Notes: a model not told the origin generated them from the letters alone. A stretch of 5,295 bases of DNA from Melioribacteraceae bacterium (GCA_015494845.1 WGAL01000039.1:1-5295); one strand, 5' to 3'; counted from the stretch's first letter, positions 1 to 5,295 are shown. Numbers and translations are program-made.

Positions 1-1087
1 GAATACCGCCGTAAACTTTCCAGAAATTCTTGCTTGTTTTTTCGGTCTCGGGATTGCAACCGGCGTGGTCGGTCGTAATAAAAACCAGTTCGTTATTTTT
101 TAATCCTTGCCAAAGACGATTTTTATCTTCTTCAAATTTCACAGGCGGCGCGGTTTTGAGGAACGCGGAAATTTCCGGATTGTCAAAATCTTTTTGCGTA
201 AAAAACAAATAGTGCGGACAAGTTTCAGCCGTAATATTTACGCCGTTTTCCCGCGCTTGCGATATTTCGTCTAGCGCATCGCCGGAACTTAAATGAACTA
301 TATGCGTGCGCGTTCCGGTTTCTCTCGCAATATCGATTATTTTTTTTACGGCGACAAATTCCGCTTTTATGTCCCGCGCTTCGCAATACGCTTTCCAATC
401 CGTTCGTCCTTCGGCTTGCAATTTTGCGCGTCGCGAAACTACTAACTCTTTATCTTCCGCGTGAACGCACATCGGTTTGCCTACCGATTTTATTGCCTTT
501 GCCGCTTCCTTTATTTGTTCGTAAGTTAAATCTGTAAATGTTTCCATTCCTGAAGTCACATAAACCTTAAATCCGACAACGCCTTTTTCTGCCAATTCTT
601 CAATCTGTTTTGCAATGTCGTGTTTTTCGTCAAAATCATTTCCTCTTACGCCACCACGAAAAGCAAAATCGACAAGCGAGCGATTTTTAACTACGGACAA
701 TTTCTCTTCAAAATTTTCAGCGTTTGTAACCGGCGGAAGCGAAGTGCAAGGCATATCGATTATCGTAGTTACGCCGCCATGCGCCGCCGCGGTTGTGCCG
801 TGCTCGAAATCTTCGCGCGCTTCAAATCCTGGCGTATTAAAATGCACGTGTGCGTCAATTGCGCCTGGCGTCAGCAAGTTAAATTTGCCGTCGATTTCAT
901 CATTACTTCTCACTTCCAAAAAATATTTTGCGAGAAAATTTTTCTTCTTTTCGCTTTCGGAAATTTCTTCCCAATAAAATTCATCCGATTTCCAAATAAT
1001 TTCTTCAATGTTTTCGGCAAATTTGACTTCCGCGACGCGTAGAAAATTTCCCCTTGTGTTAATTAAAATGTTTTTCAGCGTTCTCAT
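1..1087 (-). CDS. Cyclic amidohydrolase, allantoinase/dihydroorotase family (3' end missing)
   Basis: A zinc-dependent amidohydrolase (TIM-barrel, urease superfamily) that should open a cyclic amide ring such as allantoin, dihydroorotate or a hydantoin in the cytoplasm. Reading from ATG at 1085-1087 gives 362 codons with no stop before the window edge; the C-terminus is missing (relatives run to about 440-450 residues). Expected metal ligands are visible: DAHVH at 78-82 (H80, H82), the lysine normally carboxylated in GFKVY (K174), H209 in CVHAED, H265 in IVHLSS and D340 in TTDHA. ETCPHYL (288-294) is a family signature. DMPCTSLPP (111-119) and the FWKVYGGI ending (355-362) resemble allantoinases (DMPLNSxPP, ...AWGGI) more than dihydroorotases (MPNTxP). 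The first 67 residues are unusual: Lys/Glu/Phe-rich, without the usual DGKI turn. The start is firm, with GAGGAA 7 nt upstream. It follows the DNA glycosylase gene by 3 bp and is probably co-transcribed. The family is secure; the substrate is not. Confidence 0.88.
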   Translation of the reverse strand, partial: MRTLKNILINTRGNFLRVAEVKFAENIEEIIWKSDEFYWEEISESEKKKNFLAKYFLEVRSNDEIDGKFNLLTPGAIDAHVHFNTPGFEAREDFEHGTTAAAHGGVTTIIDMPCTSLPPVTNAENFEEKLSVVKNRSLVDFAFRGGVRGNDFDEKHDIAKQIEELAEKGVVGFKVYVTSGMETFTDLTYEQIKEAAKAIKSVGKPMCVHAEDKELVVSRRAKLQAEGRTDWKAYCEARDIKAEFVAVKKIIDIARETGTRTHIVHLSSGDALDEISQARENGVNITAETCPHYLFFTQKDFDNPEISAFLKTAPPVKFEEDKNRLWQGLKNNELVFITTDHAGCNPETEKTSKNFWKVYGGI

Positions 1088-1090
1088 AAT

Positions 1091-1702
1091 TTATTTCCTC
1101 GAAACGTATGGATTGTCTTTCTCGTAAAACCGCCAAGGCAGTTCTTTCGATTTCGAAATTCCGATGCGAGTCGTTTGAACCATTTTATTTTCAGGAACAG
1201 TCGACGCATCAAGTATAAATATTTCATCGCCAAGCAAATCCGTTCCGTCTTCCGCTTTTGTTAATTTGTACGCCATACAAATTTTACCGGGACCGCTTAA
1301 AAGATTTCGCTTTTCTTTTCCGGTAATTTCGGTTTTGCCGAATCGATTTTGAGCGAATATTTCAATGCCTTCAAGCGGTTCGATGCTCCGCAACAAAACG
1401 GCGTCGCCTTTCCCCTTTTCGTTCGTTACGACGTTTGAGCAATAATACATTCCGTAAGTAAAATAAACATAAAGCAAGCCGCCTTCTTCAAACATCGTCG
1501 CGTTGCGTTTTGTTTTTCCGCGCGAACTGTGCGCCGATTCGTCCTCGCCGGCAATGTACGCTTCCGTTTCAATTATTCTGCCGGCGAGAATTTTGCCGTC
1601 TAAAATTCTTACGAAAATTTTTCCCAAAAGTTCGCGCGCCACCGTTAAAGTATCGCGAACGTAAAACTCGCGGGGCAGTTTATTGTTTAAGTTAAGGTTC
1701 AT
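1091..1702 (-). CDS. mpg: 3-methyladenine DNA glycosylase (AAG/MPG family)
   Basis: A monofunctional DNA glycosylase that removes alkylated or deaminated purines (3-methyladenine, hypoxanthine, ethenoadenine in characterised relatives) as the first step of base-excision repair. The 203-residue length is normal for bacterial members. All residues known from human AAG have a counterpart: the water-activating Glu in IETEAY (E47, human E125), Y49 (Y127), H58 in the ESAHS stretch (H136), Y80 (Y159), the intercalating Y83 in YGMYY (Y162), N90 (N169) and R105 in VLLRSIEP (R182). RELLGK (23-28) and SGPGK (136-140) are further family blocks. It should therefore be active. No clear Shine-Dalgarno precedes ATG 1700-1702; the leader is A/T-rich. 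The stop codon is 3 bp from the amidohydrolase start, making a two-gene unit. Upstream lies a 470-bp repeat-filled gap, in which I could not assign a promoter. Confidence 0.96.
   Translation of the reverse strand: MNLNLNNKLPREFYVRDTLTVARELLGKIFVRILDGKILAGRIIETEAYIAGEDESAHSSRGKTKRNATMFEEGGLLYVYFTYGMYYCSNVVTNEKGKGDAVLLRSIEPLEGIEIFAQNRFGKTEITGKEKRNLLSGPGKICMAYKLTKAEDGTDLLGDEIFILDASTVPENKMVQTTRIGISKSKELPWRFYEKDNPYVSRK
1095..1100 (-). promoter_or_regulatory. Ribosome binding site of the amidohydrolase
   Basis: On the minus strand GAGGAA lies 7 nt before the ATG at 1087. It sits inside the last codons of the DNA glycosylase gene, so translation of the second gene is likely coupled to the first. 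It fixes the start codon of the amidohydrolase despite that protein's odd N-terminus. Confidence 0.8.
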
Positions 1703-1832
1703 AATTTTTAAGTTTTCTGTTTAAACATGTTGTCTTGAACCATGATTTCTGTGATTGAATGATTTCCATGATTTTAGAAATTGCCTTTTAGTTTTTTTGA
1801 CTTTCATTTAATATAACAAAACCTTTTTGTAG

Positions 1833-1854
1833 CGTAGATTGCTTGCAATCTGCG
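1833..1854. repeat. Near-perfect palindrome inside the 244-bp segment
   Basis: The arms 1833-1842 and 1845-1854 pair over 10 positions, nine Watson-Crick and one T-G, around a 2-nt centre (core AGATTGC/GCAATCT). T-rich sequence precedes it and A-rich sequence follows it on the plus strand, the reverse of a rightward terminator. Read leftward there is no U-run after the stem either. The core is reminiscent of short dispersed palindromes in other bacterial genomes, but this is from memory only. Confidence 0.6.
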
Positions 1855-1894
1855 AAAAACAAACAAAACGCTAATAATTTTTTGCTATTTTTTA

Positions 1895-1920
1895 CCTTCA
1901 ACGAACAAGTACGTTGAAGG
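1895..1920. repeat. Hairpin, 9-bp perfect stem with 8-nt loop
   Basis: CCTTCAACG (1895-1903) pairs perfectly with CGTTGAAGG (1912-1920) across loop AACAAGTA. An outer stem AATAATTT/AAATTATT (about 1873-1880 with 1921-1928) can stack on it if 1881-1894 bulges out. It lies near the middle of the 244-bp segment. A continuous U-run does not follow on either strand, so I do not call it an intrinsic terminator, though it could still mark RNA 3' ends after trimming. Confidence 0.6.
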
Positions 1921-2000
1921 AAATTATTTTTATGCATGCTAATCAATTAATCATTCTAATCATGGTTCAAGACATTTTGTTTTTGCTTACTAAACCGGCA

Positions 2001-2037
2001 GATTGCCGCGCTTCGTTTCACTCCGCTCGCAATGACG
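2001..2037. repeat. GC-rich palindromic interspersed repeat, copy A
   Basis: It opens with GATTGCCGCG and closes with CTCGCAATGACG, so ATTGC/GCAAT can pair at the ends with G/C-rich sequence between. On the minus strand this reads as the 'cgtcattgcgag...ggcaatc' type of dispersed repeat common in many bacterial genomes. The resemblance is from memory; copy B 13 bp away shares the first 10 bases exactly. Confidence 0.6.
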
Positions 2038-2050
2038 CGACGGAGTAGTG

Positions 2051-2107
2051 GATTGCCGCGTCGCCCCGCCAAGTCGGGAACTAACGTCTTCGCTCCTCGC
2101 AAAGACG
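2051..2107. repeat. GC-rich palindromic interspersed repeat, copy B (longer, with internal hairpins)
   Basis: It begins with the same GATTGCCGCG as copy A and ends CTCCTCGCAAAGACG, close to copy A's CTCGCAATGACG. Between these it is about 20 bp longer and carries CCCG/CGGG (around 2065-2078). AACGTCTT (2083-2090) pairs perfectly with AAGACGTT at 2102-2109, just past the repeat end. This looks like a diverged copy with an internal insertion or a composite of two partial copies. Confidence 0.5.
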
Positions 2108-2113
2108 TTCAAA

Positions 2114-2174
2114 TTCTACATTCTTAATTCTTCATTCTTAATTAGCCGAAGGCGCATTAATTCTTCATTAATTT
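2114..2174. repeat. 7-bp tandem repeat (TTCTTAA-like)
   Basis: Four consecutive 7-bp units run TTCTACA, TTCTTAA, TTCTTCA, TTCTTAA (2114-2141). After an interruption by TTAGCCGAAGGCGCATTAA, a further TTCTTCA (2161-2167) and a degenerate TTAATTT (2168-2174) run into the peptidase stop codon at 2173-2175. It is non-coding. On the minus strand it is the immediate 3' flank of the peptidase mRNA and reads as an A/G-rich series of AAGAA motifs. Confidence 0.65.
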
Positions 2175-3366
2175 ACGGTTTAACCAAAAACAATTCTTCT
2201 TGGTTCGGCGAAAGGAATTCGCAACCGTCTTTTGTTACGACCACCTCGACTTCCACCGTCGCAATTCCGTATCCAGGAATTGTAAGACGCGGTTCAATAG
2301 TAAAAACTTGTCTTTCTTCCAAAGTCATATACGGAAGATTTCCGTAACGTTCCCAGCGAGGTGCAAGCAACGCGCCGCCGTCATGTGCAACTCTTCCGAC
2401 TTGATGTCCCAAACCGTGCGGATATTCTTCGTAGCCGTGTTCTACGATGTAATTTCGCGCTATTGCGTCAATTTCCCACGCGACTGCGCCAGGTTTAATT
2501 GCCTTCGCCGCAAGTTCAATTGATTCTTTAATTACATTAAATCCGCGTTGGACTTCTTCCGGCGCTTCCGTTTCGCCTTCGCGTAAAATATACCAAGTGC
2601 GTTGCAAGTCAGAACAGTAACCTTTATACTTAATTCCGAAATCCATATTCACGACGTGTCCGGGTTGAATTATTCTATCGGTCGGTCCGGAATGTGCGCC
2701 TGCGGTATCCGGTCCGGTAAAAACCGACGGACAATATTCTTTTTCCCAAGCGTAGCCGTAGCCGCGTTCTTCAACTTTGCCAAAAACAAAATTCGCGACG
2801 TCTTTTTCAGAAATTCCGGCGCACAAGAATTCAGTAACTTCGTCGAATATTTCAAGTGTTTTCACAACCGCCTCGCGCATAATCGCAAGTTCGGTGTCGG
2901 ATTTTCTTCCGCGCAACGCCGCAACAATTTCTTCCGAAGAAACGACTCTGTCTTTGTACGGAGTGTCTTTCAGAAAATCGATTAATTCCAAATACATTCC
3001 GTGCGTTAAGCCGTCGGCAAGAGTTGAATTGCGCGAAAAATTCACCGCAATTTTTTGCGGGTCGTATTTTTCCAGCGTGTTAATTAAATCTTCTTTAATT
3101 GATTTCAAATAAGGAATAACGGTTTTGAACGTTCCGACAATCTTCATATTCGCTTCTTCGAGCGAGCCGACAATCGCAATCGTGTCGCCTTCTTTCGTAA
3201 TAATAAAAGCCGAATGCCAAGTTGCGTTTGTTCCCACAATCATATCGAGCATCGGGTCTTTAATGTTTCCGGTTTCGCGGACAAAAGTCATCCACATATC
3301 GATGCCTTTTTCGTTAAGAATTTCAACCGCCTGTTGTTGTTTTTCCAAAATCAAATCTTTGTTCAT
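2173..3366 (-). CDS. M24 family metallopeptidase, Xaa-Pro aminopeptidase-like
   Basis: A two-metal 'pita-bread' peptidase, probably cytoplasmic, expected to cleave peptides next to proline. Numbering from ATG 3366 (397 residues), an N-terminal creatinase-type domain covers about 1-150. The catalytic domain follows with all five metal ligands: D242 in MDFG, D253 in SDLQRT, H321 in the GLGH block, E358 in FTIEP and E372 in TVEVE. H317 and H328 match the accessory histidines of E. coli PepP (H350, H361) in spacing. There is no signal peptide. Start choice: a TTG in frame two codons earlier (3370-3372) is preceded directly by GGAG with no spacer, whereas ATG 3364-3366 has that GGAG 6 nt upstream, so ATG is preferred. 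It diverges from asnS and is followed by a long repeat-filled gap. The family is certain; PepP-like versus prolidase-like specificity is not resolved. Confidence 0.93.
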   Translation of the reverse strand: MNKDLILEKQQQAVEILNEKGIDMWMTFVRETGNIKDPMLDMIVGTNATWHSAFIITKEGDTIAIVGSLEEANMKIVGTFKTVIPYLKSIKEDLINTLEKYDPQKIAVNFSRNSTLADGLTHGMYLELIDFLKDTPYKDRVVSSEEIVAALRGRKSDTELAIMREAVVKTLEIFDEVTEFLCAGISEKDVANFVFGKVEERGYGYAWEKEYCPSVFTGPDTAGAHSGPTDRIIQPGHVVNMDFGIKYKGYCSDLQRTWYILREGETEAPEEVQRGFNVIKESIELAAKAIKPGAVAWEIDAIARNYIVEHGYEEYPHGLGHQVGRVAHDGGALLAPRWERYGNLPYMTLEERQVFTIEPRLTIPGYGIATVEVEVVVTKDGCEFLSPNQEELFLVKP

Positions 3367-3372
3367 TATCAA

Positions 3373-3377
3373 CTCCG
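3373..3377 (-). promoter_or_regulatory. Ribosome binding site of the M24 peptidase
   Basis: Minus-strand CGGAG ends 6 nt before ATG 3366. The TTG at 3372 abuts it and would have no spacer, so this site decides the start in favour of ATG and shortens the protein by two residues. Confidence 0.75.
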
Positions 3378-3381
3378 TTTT

Positions 3382-3414
3382 ATTTTCAAAAAATTAAATA
3401 CGCGTTTTGAAAAT
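3382..3414. promoter_or_regulatory. 10-bp perfect inverted repeat in the peptidase leader
   Basis: ATTTTCAAAA (3382-3391) is the exact reverse complement of TTTTGAAAAT (3405-3414), with 13 bp between. It spans the expected transcription start of the leftward promoter and ends shortly before the ribosome binding site. It could be an operator for a dimeric regulator or a weak leader hairpin. It is A/T-rich, so chance is a real alternative. Confidence 0.35.
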
Positions 3415-3440
3415 TATCATAATAAATCCGTTTTTCACAA
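3413..3440 (-). promoter_or_regulatory. Candidate sigma70-type promoter for the M24 peptidase
   Basis: Reading leftward, TTGTGA (3440-3435, 4 of 6 to consensus) and GATAAT (3418-3413, 5 of 6) are 16 bp apart. This predicts a start near 3406 and a leader of about 40 nt. The region is A/T-rich, so the call is tentative. Confidence 0.4.
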
Positions 3441-3478
3441 ATTTTTTTGAGCCGTTAGTTTTTCAATCCAAACTTTTT

Positions 3479-3507
3479 TTGATATTAACTTAAAGCATAA
3501 ATATATT
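3479..3507 (+). promoter_or_regulatory. Candidate sigma70-type promoter for asnS
   Basis: TTGATA (3479-3484) and TATATT (3502-3507) each match consensus at 5 of 6 positions with an ideal 17-bp spacer. Transcription would begin near 3514, giving a leader of about 26 nt. This is the best promoter match in the window and also bears on taxonomy, since typical Bacteroidota promoters look different. No T-box-like leader fits in so short a 5' region. Confidence 0.55.
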
Positions 3508-3539
3508 TACAATCTTGTTAAAAAAAATAAAGCGGAAAT

Positions 3540-4841
3540 ATGATTAGACCTAAAATTTACATCAAAGATTTGGCATCTTACGTCGGGGAAAAAGTTTCGT
3601 TAAAAGGTTGGCTTTACAACAAACGTTCGAGCGGGAAAATAAAATTTTTAATTTTGAGGGACGGAACAGGCTATTTGCAATGCGTTGTTTTCAAGGGAAA
3701 CGTAAGCGAAGAAGTTTTTGACCTCGCAGATAAAATCACCCAGGAAAGTTCGTTTGAAGTTACCGGAACGGTAAGAGAAGAACCGCGCGCGCCGGGCGGC
3801 TACGAACTCGACGCGGTCGATTTGAAATTAATCGGAAAATCGGAAAATTACCCGATTACGCCGAAAGAACACGGCATTGAATTTTTAATGGATCACCGCC
3901 ATTTGTGGGTGCGTTCCAAAAAGCAACACGCAATCTTAAAAATCAGACACAGAATAGTAAAAGCAATTCGCGATTTCTTCGATTCGCGCGATTTCGTTTT
4001 GTTTGACGGACCGATAATCACTCCAAACGCAAGCGAAGGCACTTCGACGCTGTTTGAAACGCCTTATTTCGATTTGGGGAAAGCGTATTTAACTCAATCG
4101 AGCCAACTTTACGCCGAAGCGGGCGCAATGTCGTTCGGAAAAGTTTACACGTTCGGCCCGACTTTCCGCGCGGAAAAATCAAAAACGCGCCGGCACTTGA
4201 CAGAATTTTGGATGGTTGAGCCGGAAATGGCGTTTTACGATTTGGACGACGATATGGATTTGGCGGAAGAATTTTTGGAATACATTGTTCAAACCGTTTT
4301 GGAAGAAAGAAAAGAAGAACTTAAAATTTTGGAACGCGACACTTCGAAACTCGAAAAAGTGCAACGTCCGTTCCCGCGGATTTCATACGACGATGCGGTT
4401 GAAATTTTACATAAACAAGGACGCGAATTCGAATGGGGCGACGATTTCGGCGCGCCGGACGAAACCGTAATTTCCGAACAATTCGACCGTCCGGTAATGG
4501 TGCACCGTTATCCCGCCGCCGTAAAAGCGTTTTATATGAAACGCGACCCTGAAAACGAAAAACTCGCGCTTGCGGTCGATGTTCTCGCTCCGGAAGGTTA
4601 CGGCGAAATTATCGGCGGAAGCCAACGCGAAGACGATTACGATACTTTGGTTCAAAGAATTAAAGAACATAATTTGCCGTTGGATTTCTTCCAATGGTAT
4701 TTGGATTTGCGACGCTACGGCTCGGTTCCGCACAGCGGTTTCGGTTTGGGTCTTGAAAGAACCGTTATGTGGATTTGCGGGTTGGAACATTTGCGCGAAG
4801 CGATTCCGTTCCCGAGAATGATTTACAGAAACACGCCGTAA
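3540..4841 (+). CDS. asnS: Asparaginyl-tRNA synthetase
   Basis: Class IIb synthetase that charges tRNA-Asn directly with asparagine in the cytoplasm. The 433-residue length is normal for the compact bacterial AsnRS. An OB-fold anticodon-binding domain covers about 1-105 ([11 protein letters not shown], then [13 protein letters not shown]). The catalytic core follows: the [16 protein letters not shown] block (163-178), [11 protein letters not shown] (184-194), motif 2 [21 protein letters not shown] (209-229), [15 protein letters not shown] (350-364) and motif 3 [10 protein letters not shown] with R407 (400-409). The QSSQLY loop and the FWMVEPE ending point to AsnRS rather than the related archaeal-type AspRS. 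The order and wording of blocks closely follow Bacillus-type AsnRS as I remember it. ATG 3540 has only a weak GCGGA upstream with 3-nt spacing, but it gives the expected N-terminus. A good promoter lies upstream. No terminator follows the stop, and an antiporter-like gene begins 50 bp on. Confidence 0.97.
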   Translation: MIRPKIYIKDLASYVGEKVSLKGWLYNKRSSGKIKFLILRDGTGYLQCVVFKGNVSEEVFDLADKITQESSFEVTGTVREEPRAPGGYELDAVDLKLIGKSENYPITPKEHGIEFLMDHRHLWVRSKKQHAILKIRHRIVKAIRDFFDSRDFVLFDGPIITPNASEGTSTLFETPYFDLGKAYLTQSSQLYAEAGAMSFGKVYTFGPTFRAEKSKTRRHLTEFWMVEPEMAFYDLDDDMDLAEEFLEYIVQTVLEERKEELKILERDTSKLEKVQRPFPRISYDDAVEILHKQGREFEWGDDFGAPDETVISEQFDRPVMVHRYPAAVKAFYMKRDPENEKLALAVDVLAPEGYGEIIGGSQREDDYDTLVQRIKEHNLPLDFFQWYLDLRRYGSVPHSGFGLGLERTVMWICGLEHLREAIPFPRMIYRNTP

Positions 4842-4891
4842 AAAACGGAAATAAAAAACAAACTTATTTACAAACAAAATTTGGCGCTAAA

Positions 4892-5295
4892 ATGAAAAAA
4901 TTATTTTCTGTTTTACTTTTGATTTTCTTAGCCGTTTCAATTTCCAATACGCAAGTTTATGCGCAGGAAACTCACGGCGAAAAAGCCGTTCAAGAGCAAG
5001 TTCATCAAACTGAAACTTCTCACGAAGCGGCTGCTAATGAAGTTGCGGAAGAAGAGCATCACGTTTTGCCTTCCGGGTATATGGTTATTCCTTTTGTTCT
5101 TCTTCTTTTAATGATTGCAACCGGTCCGCTTTTTTACAGCCATTTTTGGGAAAAATATTATCCCGCCGTTTCTTTGGTTCTCGGCGTATTTGTTGCAAGT
5201 TACTATATTTTCTATCTAAAAGATTTTCACGACTTACTGCACACTACCGCCGAGTATATTTCGTTCATCGCGTTGCTCGGTTCGTTGTTTACGGC
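4892..5295 (+). CDS. Membrane protein, CitMHS_2-like Na+/H+ antiporter, N-terminal part
   Basis: 134 codons are visible from ATG 4892; the rest lies beyond the edge. Residues 1-24 form a clear signal peptide (MKK, hydrophobic core, then VYA before QE). Residues 25-60 are a charged, His-rich segment (H28, H38, H44, H56, H57 among many Glu) expected outside the inner membrane. Membrane segments follow at about 63-82 (IPFVLLLLMIATGPLFY), 93-109 and from 122 onward. The IPF...GPL..FW.K.YP...L block and HTTAEYISFIALLGSLF recall the 'sodium:proton antiporter' / putative citrate-transport family (CitMHS_2, ion transporter superfamily), which would exchange Na+ for H+. This is recognition from memory on a third of the protein. 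There is no Shine-Dalgarno before the ATG; the 50-bp gap after asnS has no terminator, so read-through from the asnS promoter is likely. Confidence 0.7.
   Translation, partial: MKKLFSVLLLIFLAVSISNTQVYAQETHGEKAVQEQVHQTETSHEAAANEVAEEEHHVLPSGYMVIPFVLLLLMIATGPLFYSHFWEKYYPAVSLVLGVFVASYYIFYLKDFHDLLHTTAEYISFIALLGSLFT

Larger units (their letters stand above)
1731..1974. repeat. 244-bp segment with 17-bp perfect inverted ends (MITE-like or inverted repeat pair)
   Basis: The left end TGTCTTGAACCATGATT (1731-1747) recurs as its exact reverse complement at 1958-1974. Beyond the 17 bp, both arms read inward keep the same rhythm. The left arm has TGATT at 1743, 1752, 1760 and 1769 (steps 9, 8, 9). The right arm, read on the minus strand, has TGATT at the same three relative offsets and a diverged TGCAT at the fourth, while the bases between differ. 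The interior holds two hairpins and no reading frame. It could be a small non-autonomous mobile element or two inverted copies of one interspersed repeat. No clear target-site duplication is visible at the edges. Confidence 0.65.
1703..2172. other. Gene-free, repeat-filled spacer
   Basis: No coding region of credible length or composition lies here. The spacer separates two leftward genes, so it holds the 3' end of the peptidase transcript and the leader of the glycosylase. From right to left it contains a 7-bp tandem repeat, two copies of a GC-rich palindromic repeat and a 244-bp segment with inverted ends, which are listed separately. No stem followed by a U-run in the leftward sense was found, so the end of the peptidase transcript is unclear. 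Confidence 0.85.

Noticed and set aside
615..1042. Two overlapping rightward open frames of 120 and 140 codons
   Set aside because: They lie antisense to the amidohydrolase, whose frame contains all family motifs. Their translations are low-complexity Ser/Phe-rich or basic, without recognisable domains.
1833..1920. Intrinsic terminators at the two hairpins
   Set aside because: Neither stem is followed by a run of T in the transcript sense on either strand. The first has its T-run before and A-run after the stem on the plus strand.
1731..1974. Insertion sequence with a transposase
   Set aside because: The 244-bp interior has no reading frame that could encode a transposase, so only a non-autonomous element or paired repeats remain possible.
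2114..2174. CRISPR array
   Set aside because: The unit is only 7 bp with no spacers between units, and there are no cas genes nearby.
2670..3112. Several open frames on both strands inside the peptidase gene
   Set aside because: All are overlapped by the M24 catalytic domain frame with intact metal ligands and show no domain of their own.
3540..4841. Archaeal-type aspartyl-tRNA synthetase as the identity of this gene
   Set aside because: The QSSQLY loop, the FWMVEPE end of motif 2 and the overall block wording match AsnRS; the archaeal-type AspRS has different residues there.
4836..4848. Terminator after asnS (CCGT/ACGG stem)
   Set aside because: The stem has only 4 bp, overlaps the stop codon and is followed by A residues instead of T.
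4407..4877. Leftward open frame of 156 codons
   Set aside because: It is antisense to asnS, has no family motif and depends on the regular codon pattern of asnS.
4867..4895. Promoter for the antiporter gene starting at TTTACA
   Set aside because: No acceptable -10 hexamer lies 16-18 bp downstream, and that position already overlaps the start codon.

Overview
The window reads as ordinary bacterial chromosome, AT-rich and with an ordinary Shine-Dalgarno site in front of two of the genes. It looks Gram-negative: the last gene starts with a signal peptide leading into a CitMHS_2-like Na+/H+ antiporter type that I associate with Bacteroidota, Fibrobacterota, Ignavibacteria and relatives. The intergenic repeats are also of a kind seen in that broad group. 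The asnS promoter is sigma70-like (TTGATA-N17-TATATT), which argues mildly against a typical Bacteroidota. I cannot name the organism with confidence.

Layout. Three genes run leftward: a cyclic amidohydrolase of the allantoinase/dihydroorotase family (1-1087, C-terminus cut off by the window edge), a 3-methyladenine DNA glycosylase of the AAG/MPG family (1091-1702) and an M24 Xaa-Pro-aminopeptidase-like metallopeptidase (2173-3366). Two genes run rightward: asnS, asparaginyl-tRNA synthetase (3540-4841), and the start of the antiporter-like membrane protein (4892 to the edge). The peptidase and asnS diverge from a 173-bp region that holds one good and one fair promoter candidate plus a 10-bp inverted repeat.

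How the genes relate. The glycosylase and amidohydrolase are 3 bp apart, with the second gene's ribosome binding site inside the first, so they are almost certainly one transcript. The antiporter follows asnS by 50 bp with no visible terminator or promoter and may be read through from it. Otherwise these are housekeeping functions (base-excision repair, peptide turnover, tRNA charging, ion homeostasis) with no obvious shared pathway.

The least ordinary part is the 470-bp gap between the peptidase and the glycosylase. It holds no gene but is built almost wholly of repeats: a 244-bp segment bounded by perfect 17-bp inverted ends whose arms share a phased TGATT pattern, two internal hairpins, two copies of a GC-rich 'attgc...gcaa' palindromic repeat, and a 7-bp tandem repeat touching the peptidase stop codon. 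I see no defence system, CRISPR array, transposase, tRNA or rRNA. I find no convincing evidence of a previously undescribed multi-gene system.
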